64,000 nt of DNA from Desertivirga brevis (GTDB lineage Bacteria > Bacteroidota > Bacteroidia > Sphingobacteriales > Sphingobacteriaceae): assembly GCF_017355835.1 (NCBI RefSeq), contig NZ_JAFEWF010000015.1:1-64000 (forward strand). The letters run 5' to 3'. Of this stretch, positions 9,701-20,162 are shown in pieces (position 1 is the stretch's first letter; every line of letters begins with the position of its first letter). The notes beneath the pieces were generated by a model. The model made no database searches. It was given only the letters and a program-made list of their open reading frames with translations, and was not told where the DNA came from. A program made the translations under genes and the position numbers.

Positions 9701-11765
9701 CAACACAACACCTCCAGGAATTAATAATCCTTTAGCTGTTACTTTCAGCAATTTTAAAATCGAAACCCTTACTGAAATAGCTAGAAAAGATTCATTGCTG
9801 ATCGGGGGTACTATCAATGGTAATGCCCTTGTTAGAAACTTTCAAACCAGTCCGATATTCACTTCTGATCTCACGATTGGTGATTTAAATTTTAGAGGAG
9901 ATACTGTTGGAAACATTGCTCTTCAGGTTAATAATGAAAGTGCGAATACCCTGGCAGCTAATATGAATATCACCGGCAAGGGCAATGATGTTAGATTGAA
10001 CGGCTTCTACTATATTAATAACAGCAGCTTCGATATGAACCTGAACATTGCGAATCTTGACCTTCGTAGTATTCAGGGTTTTACAATGGGCAACCTTAAA
10101 GACGCCAGCGGAAGCCTTAATGGACGCATGAGCATTACCGGAACCACGGCTGACCCGAATGTTATTGGAGATCTTAATTTCAACAACACTGCCTTCCGGA
10201 TAGGCATGCTTAATTCTCTGTTTCGAATTAATGATGAACGGATAAGGTTTAATGAAGACGGTATAAGGTTTGATAATTTCGCTATACTGGATTCAGCTGG
10301 TAACAATCTGACTGTTGATGGTGCATTACTTACTTCTAATTATCTCGACTATCGATTTAATCTCGATGTAACAAGCGACAACTTCCAGGCGCTGAATTCT
10401 ACAGCTAAGGACAATGAAATGTATTACGGCCAGCTCTTCATTGATACGCGTCTTCGTATCCGTGGAGACATGAATGCCCCAGTGGTAGATGGCAATTTGA
10501 AAGTTCTAAAAGCAACAAGGCTAACATTAGTGCTACCACAAAGTGATCCAGGTATTGAAGAACGGGAAGGTGTAGTAGAGTTTGTGGACCTTGACAATCC
10601 GGAAAACGGCCGGGCGCTTACTTCTAACCTCGATTCGGCTAAAACTTCGCCTTTTACCGGAATGGATATCAATACTAATATAGAGGTAGACAAAGAGGCT
10701 GAGTTCAGCATCATAGTGGATCAGGGTACGGGAGATTTTCTTCGGGTACGCGGGCAGGCACAACTTAATGCAGGGATTGACCCTAGTGGAAAGATCAATC
10801 TGACAGGTAATTATGTTCTTGATCAGGGAGCATACGAGCTGTCATATAATTTTATTAAACGTCGCTTTGACATTCGTTCTGGAAGCACTATTACCTGGAA
10901 CGGTGATCCTACCATGGCAGATGTCGATGTAACCGCTGTTTATGTGGCAGAAACAGCACCTTTAGATCTGGTAGCAAATCAACTTGGTTCAGCTCCTCCT
11001 TCTGAAGTAAATCAATACAAGCAACGCCTTCCCTTCGAATTATTATTGAGCCTGAAAGGAGAATTGATGAAGCCGCAGATTAGCTTTGATATCGACTTGC
11101 CTGAGAGAAATTATAATGTTTCCAGTACTGTAGTATCAACGGTAAATACGCGCCTCGATCAGCTGAAAACAGAACCTTCTGAATTGAACAAGCAGGCTTT
11201 TGCCCTGGTATTGCTTAACCGCTTTGTTTCCGACAATCCATTTAGCAGCAGCTCTGGCGGATCTTCTCCAGAATCACTGGCAAGGCAAAGTGTCAGCAAG
11301 CTTTTAAATGATCAACTTAACGATATTGCAGGAAACTTGATTGGCGGCGTTAACTTAAGCTTTAACTTGGAATCGACCGATGATTACACGACTGGAGAGC
11401 TTAAAAACCGGACCGATTTAAATGTTACGGCATCCAAACAATTATTAAACGACAGGATTAATGTGTCAATAGGAAGCAATTTCGAATTGGAAGGTCCACG
11501 ACAGCCACGGCAGTCCTCCAATAATGTTGCAGGTGATATAGCAGTAGACTACCTGCTTTCACGAGACGGCCGTTACAAATTAAGAGCATACCGCAGAAAC
11601 CAGTATCAAGTGGCAGTAGAGGGGCAGGTAATAGAAACAGGTTTAGGCTTTATCATCAACCTTGACTACAATAAATTCAAGGAAATTTTAAGACGCAAAA
11701 CTGAAGAAGAGAAACAACGCCAGGAACAAGAAAAGGCAGAAAGAAAACTTGCAGCAGATGAGTAA
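6732..11765 (+). CDS. tamB: TamB-like translocation and assembly module protein (DUF490)
   Basis: This very large protein (1677 residues) has an N-terminal membrane anchor (about residues 7-30). A long beta-rich repeat region follows, with many Asn/Asp-rich strands such as NFKIETL, NLNFNVD and GDLNFN. The C-terminal DUF490 part includes GNYVLDQGAYEL, FIKRRFDIRSGSTITWNGDP and SKQLLNDRINVSIGSNFE. In the family, TamB spans the periplasm as a hydrophobic groove. It works with an Omp85 partner in outer-membrane protein insertion or lipid transport. The partner gene follows with an 8-base overlap, so the two are translationally coupled. The start is TTG (MKNYGILS), and no ATG gives the anchor intact. 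Confidence 0.9.
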   Translation: MKNYGILSLKILLWIVGIILFLVMLVFVLIEVPAVQNFARGKAVNFLQNKIGTKVEINRLSLDLPKLIVLEDVYFEDQQRDTLLAGDTLKVDISLLKLMKNTVEINEIDLRGVTANISRTPDSVFNFDYILKAFVSEQKKPQPVDTAAAPMKFSVDKINLDRIRVKYKDAPTANDVKLYLGHFDTRVKEFDMEKSIYNIPKFTLSNVNAVVIQGKPAVQVDSKVADVAEAQEPIDMTLALGEADLDRIKVVYRNAVSALDADVNLGKLNVKSDKLDLKNKVIDLGDINLDNSTFKITLGKKVQAEVVKKEVKENADAASDIWKFTSDNINFANNNLRFDDQNLPRQRVGMDYGHLDIRNLNLSASNFVYAIDTISGKINSGSMRDKSGFNLKRLTTNFFYGKNNTYLKDLYVQTSQTVIRDEIQLAYPSIESLSTNPGDLRVDANLRNSRLGLRDVLIFVPALAATEPFKSHSAEILNINSEVHGLVKNLSIPVFQVSGFGSTTLNASGKITGLPDMNKAVFDINIKNFNTRSRDIYALVPRGTIPPNVHVPDAIRLVGTFKGSMNSFNTNLNLNSSDGSAKAVAFVKNGSTVSYKADVRTYNLNVGRIIRQEKTMGRVSMVARVDASGTDPKQLNGTFSGRVVQAQYNRYNYRNLTMKGRARNGAISAVANMADPNINFDLVANANFSKKYPAIKMTLNVDSLNLQKLNFMAEDFRFRGKLEADLPTADVDYLNGNIRLTDAIMVRSGQRIQVDSVHVTSTASADSNSLHVRSDVLSADVRGKYKLTQVGPAIQSVINKYYNTGTVTARTAPDQHLQFNARLMNGPLVQQFAPQIKELATVNMSGSFDGRTGQLTAQGTAPRIIYGGYDLSNLNFNVDTRNEAINYSVALNRLNGSSFQLLNTSVTGNIQDNILSTRLEVRDAQNRQNYLVAGALKAMGSNYEFSLNTDGLVLNQQRWNVSDGNFIRFGSQGVMAQNFVISNAGQSLSLNTTPPGINNPLAVTFSNFKIETLTEIARKDSLLIGGTINGNALVRNFQTSPIFTSDLTIGDLNFRGDTVGNIALQVNNESANTLAANMNITGKGNDVRLNGFYYINNSSFDMNLNIANLDLRSIQGFTMGNLKDASGSLNGRMSITGTTADPNVIGDLNFNNTAFRIGMLNSLFRINDERIRFNEDGIRFDNFAILDSAGNNLTVDGALLTSNYLDYRFNLDVTSDNFQALNSTAKDNEMYYGQLFIDTRLRIRGDMNAPVVDGNLKVLKATRLTLVLPQSDPGIEEREGVVEFVDLDNPENGRALTSNLDSAKTSPFTGMDINTNIEVDKEAEFSIIVDQGTGDFLRVRGQAQLNAGIDPSGKINLTGNYVLDQGAYELSYNFIKRRFDIRSGSTITWNGDPTMADVDVTAVYVAETAPLDLVANQLGSAPPSEVNQYKQRLPFELLLSLKGELMKPQISFDIDLPERNYNVSSTVVSTVNTRLDQLKTEPSELNKQAFALVLLNRFVSDNPFSSSSGGSSPESLARQSVSKLLNDQLNDIAGNLIGGVNLSFNLESTDDYTTGELKNRTDLNVTASKQLLNDRINVSIGSNFELEGPRQPRQSSNNVAGDIAVDYLLSRDGRYKLRAYRRNQYQVAVEGQVIETGLGFIINLDYNKFKEILRRKTEEEKQRQEQEKAERKLAADE

Positions 11766-14058
11766 CAGATTTATTAAGTTCATTTTTTTATTTTCAACTC
11801 TAATTGCTGCAGCATGCAGTACCACCAAATATGTACCAGAAGGCGACTACCTTTATAGAGGAGCCTCAGTTAAAATAGAAGGTAAGGAGGTAAAATCGCG
11901 GGAAGCAAAGGCTATGTCCGGCGAGCTTCAGGGAGTACTTCGACCGCGCCCCAATAGTCGTTTTTTAGGTATACCTTTTAAACTCTGGATATACAACTCT
12001 TTTGGCAACCCCAATAAGACAAAAGGTTTCGGCAATAAGATTAGATCGAAGTTTGGAGAACCACCCGTATTATTTAGTTCGGTAAAAGTAGATTATAATA
12101 TTCAGCTACTGACTAACAGGATGGAGAATCGCGGCTTCTTTCGCGCATCTGCCACAGCTGACAGTTCACTTGGACGAAAACAAGCAAAACTAACTTACCA
12201 CGCTTTCCCTGGTCCTCACTATATGATTAGCACTGTTCGTTTTGCTTCAGACAGCAGCGATTTGGGTAAAGCGCTTACTCGCACAGCTCGTAGAAGCTTT
12301 TTGAAAATAGGCGATCCGTTCGACCTGGATATCATCAAGTCGGAAAGGGAACGCATTGATGCGAGGTTAAAGGAGAGAGGTTTTTATTACTTCAGCCCGG
12401 ACGACATTATTATTCAGGTAGACAGCATTAATAACCAACATCAGGTTGATCTAGTTGTGAATATAAAGACCACAGCAGCCGAAGAAGCACGGCAGAAATA
12501 CACAATCAATAATATATTTATCTATCCGAACTACAATCTTTCAAAAGATTCAATTGATGTAAGGGCAGGAGAACGGTATAAAGACTTTATTGTAGTTGAT
12601 ACGGCCAAGCTATTTAAGCCACAAGTTTTTGAAAGGACCATGTTCTTCCATAAAGGTGATATCTATAACCGTACAGATCATAACATGTCATTAAACCGGC
12701 TAGTGAGCTTGGGAACATTCAAGTTTGTTAAAAACAAGTTTACTGAGTCTATCGACGGAACCGGAAATCAACTGGACACTTATTACTATCTTTCTCCATA
12801 TCCCAAAAAATCGTTGAGGGCCGAGCTACTTAGCCGTACTACGTCTGCAAATTTTAGCGGATCTGAAATTAACGTTAGCTGGAGAAACCGGAATGCTTTT
12901 AGAGGAGCGGAGCTTTTAACGGTTAATCTTTATGCAGGAACAGACATACAAGTTTCGGGAGTTAATCAAGGAAATAGTCTGTTTAGATATGGGGCTGAAG
13001 CTAATTTGAATATTCCGCGCCTAATCTCTCCTTTTCAATTTAATGCTTCGAGTGCATTCATTCCCAGAACAAAAATCATGTTGGGATATGATTTCCTAGA
13101 TCGTAGAATGGCCTATTCGCTGAATTCATTTCGAACTTCATTTGGATATGTTTGGAAAGAGGATCAGAAACGGGAACATCAATTGAATTTATTAGCGGCC
13201 ACCTATGTCTTGCCGTATAAGGTGGATAACGCATATAAACGACGGGCTGATAGTATTCCAGCTTTGCGAAGGGCAATTGACACCCAACTTGTTGTTGGTC
13301 CAAACTATAATTTCCTTTATACCAACACGATTCAGACCAATAAGAGGCATACCTTTTATGAGAATTTCAATATCGATGAATCCGGTGTTTTAATGGGTGT
13401 CCTTTCAGGTGCCAACTACAGAAACGGTAATACTAAAAGAATTTTCAATGCACCATTTTCTCAATACATCAGATTAGAGAACGATTTCAGACATTATTTG
13501 AATTTAGGTTATGGAAACCAGTTAGCAAGCCGACTAATTCTTGGCTATGGCTTTGCTTTTGGAAATTCACCTGCTCTCCCTTACATTAAACAATTCTTCA
13601 TTGGTGGATCAAACAGCTTGCGTGCTTTCAGAGCCAGATCGATTGGTCCGGGATCGAGCGTGCCAAACTTTAGCCGGGAGAGGGGAATGGCAGCGCCGGA
13701 TAAAACCGGGGATATTAAGCTTGAGTTTAATACAGAATACCGACCCAAATTCAACAATATAGTAAGAGGAGCAGTCTTTCTTGATGCAGGAAACATTTGG
13801 TTACTACGCGATGACCCAGAGCAACCAATTGCCGGTGCAAAATTCAGTAAAGAGTTTTTAAGCGAGCTGGCAGTAGGAACTGGTGTAGGTTTAAGGTTTG
13901 ACGTGAATTTCTTCGTCTTAAGGACAGATCTGGCTTTCCCTATTCGTAAGCCATGGCTTCCTAAGGGAGAACGCTGGGTATTTAATGATATTGATTTTAG
14001 CAGAGAATGGAGAAAAGAAAATCTTGTATTTAACCTTGCGATAGGGTATCCATTCTAA
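11758..14058 (+). CDS. tamA: TamA/TamL-like Omp85 outer-membrane protein with lipobox
   Basis: This Omp85-family barrel is the likely partner of the upstream TamB. The chosen ATG (MSNRFIKF) overlaps the tamB stop as ATGAGTAA. The upstream in-frame TTG would lie deeper in tamB. An N-terminal lipobox (IAAAC at the start of CSTTKYVPEGDYLY) predicts a lipid anchor, as in the TamL form known from Bacteroidota. POTRA-like domains follow, with TINNIFIYPNYN and LSPYPKKSLRAELLSRTTSANF. The 16-strand barrel carries the Omp85 signature region FIGGSNSLRAFRARSIGPG and ends in IGYPF with a terminal aromatic residue. Confidence 0.9.
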   Translation: MSNRFIKFIFLFSTLIAAACSTTKYVPEGDYLYRGASVKIEGKEVKSREAKAMSGELQGVLRPRPNSRFLGIPFKLWIYNSFGNPNKTKGFGNKIRSKFGEPPVLFSSVKVDYNIQLLTNRMENRGFFRASATADSSLGRKQAKLTYHAFPGPHYMISTVRFASDSSDLGKALTRTARRSFLKIGDPFDLDIIKSERERIDARLKERGFYYFSPDDIIIQVDSINNQHQVDLVVNIKTTAAEEARQKYTINNIFIYPNYNLSKDSIDVRAGERYKDFIVVDTAKLFKPQVFERTMFFHKGDIYNRTDHNMSLNRLVSLGTFKFVKNKFTESIDGTGNQLDTYYYLSPYPKKSLRAELLSRTTSANFSGSEINVSWRNRNAFRGAELLTVNLYAGTDIQVSGVNQGNSLFRYGAEANLNIPRLISPFQFNASSAFIPRTKIMLGYDFLDRRMAYSLNSFRTSFGYVWKEDQKREHQLNLLAATYVLPYKVDNAYKRRADSIPALRRAIDTQLVVGPNYNFLYTNTIQTNKRHTFYENFNIDESGVLMGVLSGANYRNGNTKRIFNAPFSQYIRLENDFRHYLNLGYGNQLASRLILGYGFAFGNSPALPYIKQFFIGGSNSLRAFRARSIGPGSSVPNFSRERGMAAPDKTGDIKLEFNTEYRPKFNNIVRGAVFLDAGNIWLLRDDPEQPIAGAKFSKEFLSELAVGTGVGLRFDVNFFVLRTDLAFPIRKPWLPKGERWVFNDIDFSREWRKENLVFNLAIGYPF

Positions 14059-14068
14059 CAGAATTACC

Positions 14069-14410
14069 TCATTTAAATAAAAAATATTGAAATAGTAAGA
14101 ATAAGCAAATTGCAAGAAACGCGAAGGCGGCAATGATGAGAACCCATTTTTTAATGGGAACAGTAGTCCTTGCCGCCGAAGCTGGAACGTCTTTAATGGA
14201 ATGCCTAAGTCTTTGCCAAGCTGCAGGTGTGTCTACTCTGAAACTTTCGGGATATTCCCTGGCAATATCCCATGTTTCTTGAAATTCCCTGAGTAGTTTC
14301 TCTCTTTCAGGCTCATCTCCTATCCATTCAAGAAGCTCCTCGGTTTCCTGTAGGGTTAATTCATTAGAAACATAACGGCTTAATAAATTAAGGTATACAT
14401 CATCGCTCAT
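14069..14410 (-). CDS. Short FecR-like anti-sigma factor lacking the periplasmic domain
   Basis: The 113-residue protein starts at an ATG that overlaps the sigma-factor stop by four bases (ATGA). An N-terminal helical part (YLNLLSRYVSNELTLQETEELLEWI) resembles the sigma-binding domain of FecR-type anti-sigma factors. A single membrane helix (about 90-110) follows, and the protein ends a few residues later. The usual FecR sensor domain and the TonB-dependent receptor that usually accompany it are missing. The stop lies only 10 bases from the tamA stop on the other strand. It may be a natural minimal anti-sigma factor or a truncated one. Confidence 0.75.
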   Translation of the reverse strand: MSDDVYLNLLSRYVSNELTLQETEELLEWIGDEPEREKLLREFQETWDIAREYPESFRVDTPAAWQRLRHSIKDVPASAARTTVPIKKWVLIIAAFAFLAICLFLLFQYFLFK

Positions 14411-14919
14411 GTACAATGGAATAGAAATTTTCTTAAATGACGTATAGCGTTGGTCAGCTGACCTTCAACTGTATTCAAAGGTAGCTCTAATTTCATAGCT
14501 ATTTCAGGATAGCTAAGCTTGTGGTAGCGACTAAGTATGAATACCAAACGACAAACTTCAGGAAGAGACCGGACTGCTTCTTCTACTCTTTTACCTACGC
14601 CTTTAAGAGCCATCGTGTTATCTTTGTCTTTAATGTCGGCATAACCATCTTCAGGATAAAGGTTCTCCTTTCCAAAAGCACATTGGAATCGTTTAACGTA
14701 CTCTAAAGATTGATCCACTACTGCCTGAAATAAATATGCTTTAAGCGAAGTATTTGTAGTAGGCAATTCCTTTTTTTCCCAAAGCTTGTAAAAGATATCC
14801 TGTACTATATCCTCTGAAATATTTTTGTCTTGCACAATACGATAAGAAGTAATGCACAAGGCCTGATAATTCACTGAGAACAGTGCTTCGAATCCAGAAA
14901 TATCAAGCATTAGAGACAT
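14407..14919 (-). CDS. ECF RNA polymerase sigma factor
   Basis: The 170-residue protein has a sigma-2 region (YQALCITSYRIVQDKNISEDIVQDIFYKLWE) and a sigma-4 helix-turn-helix (LPEVCRLVFILSRYHKLSYPEIAMKLELPLNTVEGQL). This is the Bacteroidota FecI/RpoE-like group. The reading frame extends 22 codons further upstream, but I chose ATG at 14919. A -7-like TATTTTTG lies only 7 bases before it, so the longer start would fall outside the transcript. The gene is translationally coupled to the anti-sigma gene. It probably controls envelope or uptake genes, but the target is not visible here. Confidence 0.85.
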   Translation of the reverse strand: MSLMLDISGFEALFSVNYQALCITSYRIVQDKNISEDIVQDIFYKLWEKKELPTTNTSLKAYLFQAVVDQSLEYVKRFQCAFGKENLYPEDGYADIKDKDNTMALKGVGKRVEEAVRSLPEVCRLVFILSRYHKLSYPEIAMKLELPLNTVEGQLTNAIRHLRKFLFHCT

Positions 14920-14925
14920 GTATAC

Positions 14926-14933
14926 CAAAAATA
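14926..14933 (-). promoter_or_regulatory. -7 element of the sigma-factor gene
   Basis: The minus strand reads TATTTTTG, fitting TAnnTTTG, just before ATGTCTCTAATG. No convincing TTTG lies at the -33 position. The transcript would begin at or within a few bases of the start codon. Confidence 0.45.
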
Positions 14934-15063
14934 AAGTGTATTTAGTGAATAACGTTAGTGGTGGCCAAAACGCTACAGTAAGCAAAACATTTTACCCAAA
15001 AAGAGTTTCTATGTTAAAAATATAACTATAAATTGCCCCGCAAAATAACCTTAATTGTCCATT

Positions 15064-16002
15064 ATGAAAATTACTGTAGTTGGAGCAGGTGCAGTTGGCG
15101 CAACCTGCGCTGATGATATCGCCCGCAAAGCACTCGCTGAAGAACTGATTCTGCTAGATATTAAAGAAGGTCTGGCGGAAGGAAAATCGATAGACATGAT
15201 GCAAACTGCTGCATTACTTGGTTTTGACTCCAAAATCAAGGGTGTTACTAACGATTATGCAGCTACTGCAGACTCTAGAGTTGTTGTTATCACTTCAGGA
15301 ATTCCGAGAAAACCAGGGATGACCCGTGAAGAATTAATCGGCACGAATGCTTCGATCGTTAAGACTGTTACCGAAAATATTCTTAAATATTCTCCTAATG
15401 CTATTATTATCGTAGTATCTAACCCTATGGATACTATGAACTATCTGACCTTAAAAGCATCAGGCTTACCAGAGAATCAGGTAATTGGTATGGGAGGATC
15501 TTTAGATTCTGCGAGATTTAAATTTTATCTAAGTAGAGAGCTAGGATGCTCGCCCACAGATCTGAATGCTATGGTAATTGGTGGACATGGAGACACTACG
15601 ATGATCCCACTTATTAAACATGCCACTTGGAACAGCTTGCCAGTTACACAATTTTTGAGTGAAGAACAGCAGGAGCGGGTAATTAAAGACACGATGAGCG
15701 GAGGAGCAACATTAACGAAACTGATTGGAACTTCAGCCTGGTATGCTCCGGGAGCTGCAACTGCTGGTATGGTAGAAAGTATTGTGCGCGACCAAAAACG
15801 GTTGATCTCCTGCGGCGTTGCCTTGAACGGGGAATATGGCCAACAAGATATTTCACTTGTTGTACCTGCTGTACTTGGGAAAAATGGTGTAGAAAAGATT
15901 CTTGAACTTCGTCTTGATGACGAAGAAAGAGCAGCATTCAACCAGAGTGCGGAAGCTGTTAGAGCAATGAATAATGTTCTGAAAGAAACAGGAGTTCTTT
16001 AA
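15064..16002 (+). CDS. mdh: Malate dehydrogenase (lactate-dehydrogenase-like type)
   Basis: This TCA-cycle enzyme oxidises malate to oxaloacetate with NAD. The 312-residue protein opens with the Rossmann motif VVGAGAVGATCADD and has Asp32 at the end of the second strand for NAD. SGIPRKPGMTREEL carries the substrate-binding arginines, VVSNPMDTM the Asn, and GGHGDTTMIP (about residue 175) the catalytic His. The Met-Thr after Arg-Lys-Pro-Gly favours malate over lactate. A TTG three codons upstream is in frame, but ATG at 15064 gives the conserved N-terminus. A protease-like gene follows 15 bases after the stop. Confidence 0.95.
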   Translation: MKITVVGAGAVGATCADDIARKALAEELILLDIKEGLAEGKSIDMMQTAALLGFDSKIKGVTNDYAATADSRVVVITSGIPRKPGMTREELIGTNASIVKTVTENILKYSPNAIIIVVSNPMDTMNYLTLKASGLPENQVIGMGGSLDSARFKFYLSRELGCSPTDLNAMVIGGHGDTTMIPLIKHATWNSLPVTQFLSEEQQERVIKDTMSGGATLTKLIGTSAWYAPGAATAGMVESIVRDQKRLISCGVALNGEYGQQDISLVVPAVLGKNGVEKILELRLDDEERAAFNQSAEAVRAMNNVLKETGVL

Positions 16003-16017
16003 CAGGGAAAAAGGTTA

Positions 16018-16446
16018 ATGATAAACATACCGTTAGAGATTCTAAATTTGAATGACGACGGCTTTCACCTCCTGGTGGAAGTCGTCGTTTTTCATAAGCG
16101 CTTCATGGCTGTGGTTGATACAGGAGCCTCAAGAACTGTTCTTGATAAAAGTACTGTTGAAGAATACATCGATAAAGAAACGTTACTGTTAAGTGATAAG
16201 CTTTCTACTGGGCTAGGAACAAATACCATGGAAAGTTATATTCTTGAAATCCCTCAATTTCAAATAGGAGCACTTAATATTCCAAACTTTGAAACTGCTG
16301 TCCTTGATCTTTCTTCTATTAATCAGGCCTATCAGCAGATTTATTCGGAAGCTGTAATTGGAGTAATCGGAGGAGATATCTTGATGGAATATGGTGCCAT
16401 TATCGACTACTCGAATAAAACCCTCAATTTCTCTCTCTATGATTAG
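16018..16446 (+). CDS. Retropepsin-like aspartic protease
   Basis: The 142-residue protein has one clan AA motif, VVDTGASRTVLD (catalytic Asp at about 34), and a second half GVIGGDILMEYGAIIDYSNKTLNF. That half is the usual C-terminal hydrophobic-Gly loop of single-domain retropepsins. Such proteins act as dimers. There is no signal peptide, so it is probably cytoplasmic. It lies 15 bases after mdh and is probably co-transcribed. The substrate is unknown. Confidence 0.8.
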   Translation: MINIPLEILNLNDDGFHLLVEVVVFHKRFMAVVDTGASRTVLDKSTVEEYIDKETLLLSDKLSTGLGTNTMESYILEIPQFQIGALNIPNFETAVLDLSSINQAYQQIYSEAVIGVIGGDILMEYGAIIDYSNKTLNFSLYD

Positions 16447-16451
16447 AATCA

Positions 16452-16481
16452 TTTGCCAAAAAGTTAGATGTGATACTTTTG
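16452..16481 (+). promoter_or_regulatory. Promoter of the truncated haemoglobin gene
   Basis: The plus strand reads TTTG, 18 bases, TACTTTTG, a full match to TTTG and TAnnTTTG. The ATG begins only five bases after the -7 element, so the message should have almost no leader. Confidence 0.75.
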
Positions 16482-16485
16482 AATT

Positions 16486-16902
16486 ATGAGAGCAGACATT
16501 CAGACACGGGAAGATATTGAGAAGTTGGTTAACGCTTTTTATACAAAAGTGCAAAAAGACAACCTCATCGGGCACATTTTCAATGAGGTTGCAAAAGTGA
16601 ATTGGGAGGCTCATCTTCCTAAGATGTACGAATTCTTTGAGACTATTATACTAGGTCAAAAAGGCTTTAAAGGAAATCCAATGGAAGTGCATTTCCATTT
16701 AAACCGACAATTCCCCTTACAAGAGGAACACTTTGGCCAATGGAAAGCCTTATTCTTCTCCACAATAGACGACCTTTTTGAAGGTGCAAAAGCTGAGGAA
16801 GCGAAACAAAAAGCGACTTCGATAGCCGACTTAATGTCCTACAAAATCACCTCTTCAAAAACAGGTGTTCAAATTCGAAACCCTTTGAAAAGAAATCAGT
16901 AA
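16486..16902 (+). CDS. Group III truncated haemoglobin
   Basis: The 138-residue protein fits the 2-over-2 globin group III. It has AFYTKVQKDNLIGHIFN in helices A-B, WEAHLPKMYEFFETIILG, then GNPMEVHFHL. There His69 aligns with the proximal haem ligand of Campylobacter Ctb (His72). HFGQWKALFFSTIDDLFEG follows. Group III globins are linked to oxygen binding or nitrosative stress, but their role in this organism is not known. It has its own strong promoter and an almost leaderless message, separate from mdh. Confidence 0.9.
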   Translation: MRADIQTREDIEKLVNAFYTKVQKDNLIGHIFNEVAKVNWEAHLPKMYEFFETIILGQKGFKGNPMEVHFHLNRQFPLQEEHFGQWKALFFSTIDDLFEGAKAEEAKQKATSIADLMSYKITSSKTGVQIRNPLKRNQ

Positions 16903-17023
16903 TTCTTATATTTATTTCTGAAAATTAAGTACTTACCTCAGCACAGAAAAGGGCTTTTTAAGCAGATGGGATGATTAAAACGCGGTAAATACCTAGCGAC
17001 TAACATCTTTAAACCTATATCGC

Positions 17024-17944
17024 TTGAAAAAGAATCTACTACTTCTATTGACCTTCTTCGGCTGGATATCCGGCTTTTCGCAAGACTTGAAAGGGCTTTG
17101 GCACGGCTACATCACAGGTGAAGGGTTGATAAACCGGTCTGAATATACTCTACATGTAAAATCGCAAACAGCTGACGCTGTAACAGGGAGGGCCTATCTT
17201 TACAGCAATAAGCTCTTTATTTTCCAGGGAATTTTTGATTTCATCGGCAAACAAGACGGTAATAACTTAAAAATAACAGAGCTTCGTATTCTAAGTAAGG
17301 AAATGCCGGGAGACCAATTTGGGTTGTGTATCAAATACGAAAATGTAAAATACACTAAGGACTCTTGCGAATACTTAACAGGAGTATGGGATAATACTAG
17401 AGGAAGATGCCCTCCGGGAGATGTGTATCTAAAGCGAGTTATTCAGGGTAAGGCTGATACAGCTGCAATACCTGAAGCTGTGCTCCGAAGGATTCGTGAG
17501 GACAATATCTCTGAAATTCCATTCCTAAATACAGTCCTTGGAAAGCCAATAATTTTAGACGTACATCAAGTAGCACTAGAAATTACTATTAAGGACTATT
17601 TAAAGGAAGACAATGATACTGTTAGTGTTTATTTTAACAGGCAGGAGATTATAAAAAATCATCGGATTACAAATAAATCATATACTAAGAAGATAAAGCT
17701 TGATGTGCTTTCAGGCATGAATGAAATTGTAATCTATGCGAAAAACCTTGGTCAAATTCCTCCAAATACTTGTACGTTAATTGTGTACGATGGAGAAAGA
17801 AAACAAAAAGTGAGTATCATTTCTGATAAACAAACTAGTGCGGCTGTTTACCTCAATTACACCTTGAAACCAGGCTTTATATACCGGGCCTATGACAGTT
17901 TTCCAGAGGTGACGCCTATCAATTCAGCTCCCGGAATCCGGTAG
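17024..17944 (+). CDS. Secreted hypothetical protein
   Basis: I do not recognise the family. The 306-residue protein has a signal peptide (about 1-19, ending GFS). An N-terminal beta-rich part follows (LKGLWHGYITGEG, then strands to about 140), with four cysteines around CIKYENVKY, CEYLTGVWD and GRCPPGD. The C-terminal beta-sandwich-like part contains NRQEIIKNHRITNKSYTKKI, resembling the EVE-like beta domains found at the end of secreted Bacteroidota proteins. The start is TTG, and no earlier ATG is available. It converges on gyrB. Confidence 0.7.
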   Translation: MKKNLLLLLTFFGWISGFSQDLKGLWHGYITGEGLINRSEYTLHVKSQTADAVTGRAYLYSNKLFIFQGIFDFIGKQDGNNLKITELRILSKEMPGDQFGLCIKYENVKYTKDSCEYLTGVWDNTRGRCPPGDVYLKRVIQGKADTAAIPEAVLRRIREDNISEIPFLNTVLGKPIILDVHQVALEITIKDYLKEDNDTVSVYFNRQEIIKNHRITNKSYTKKIKLDVLSGMNEIVIYAKNLGQIPPNTCTLIVYDGERKQKVSIISDKQTSAAVYLNYTLKPGFIYRAYDSFPEVTPINSAPGIR

Positions 17945-17952
17945 TATTAAAA

Positions 17953-17981
17953 CAAAAAATCCCGGTCTTTCAACCGGGATT
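17953..17981 (-). terminator. Intrinsic terminator of gyrB
   Basis: On the minus strand AATCCCGGT and ACCGGGATT form a 9-bp hairpin followed by TTTTTTG. It starts about 20 bases after the gyrB stop. Confidence 0.85.
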
Positions 17982-18001
17982 GCTTAAATATTATAAACCT
18001 A

Positions 18002-19981
<1,980 letters not shown>

Positions 19982-20162
19982 TCAAATTTAATGGTTTAAA
20001 CTGGCATTCCACCAATTGTGGATAAAATATGACGGTGTAAAGAGGGAAATTAACAAGAAAAATGCTTATTAGACTGTGGTATTGAAGGAGATGAAAAACT
20101 GGATAACTTACCTAATGATAATTACGCTTTAAAACTACATAATCTGTATTCAATAGATCGCC

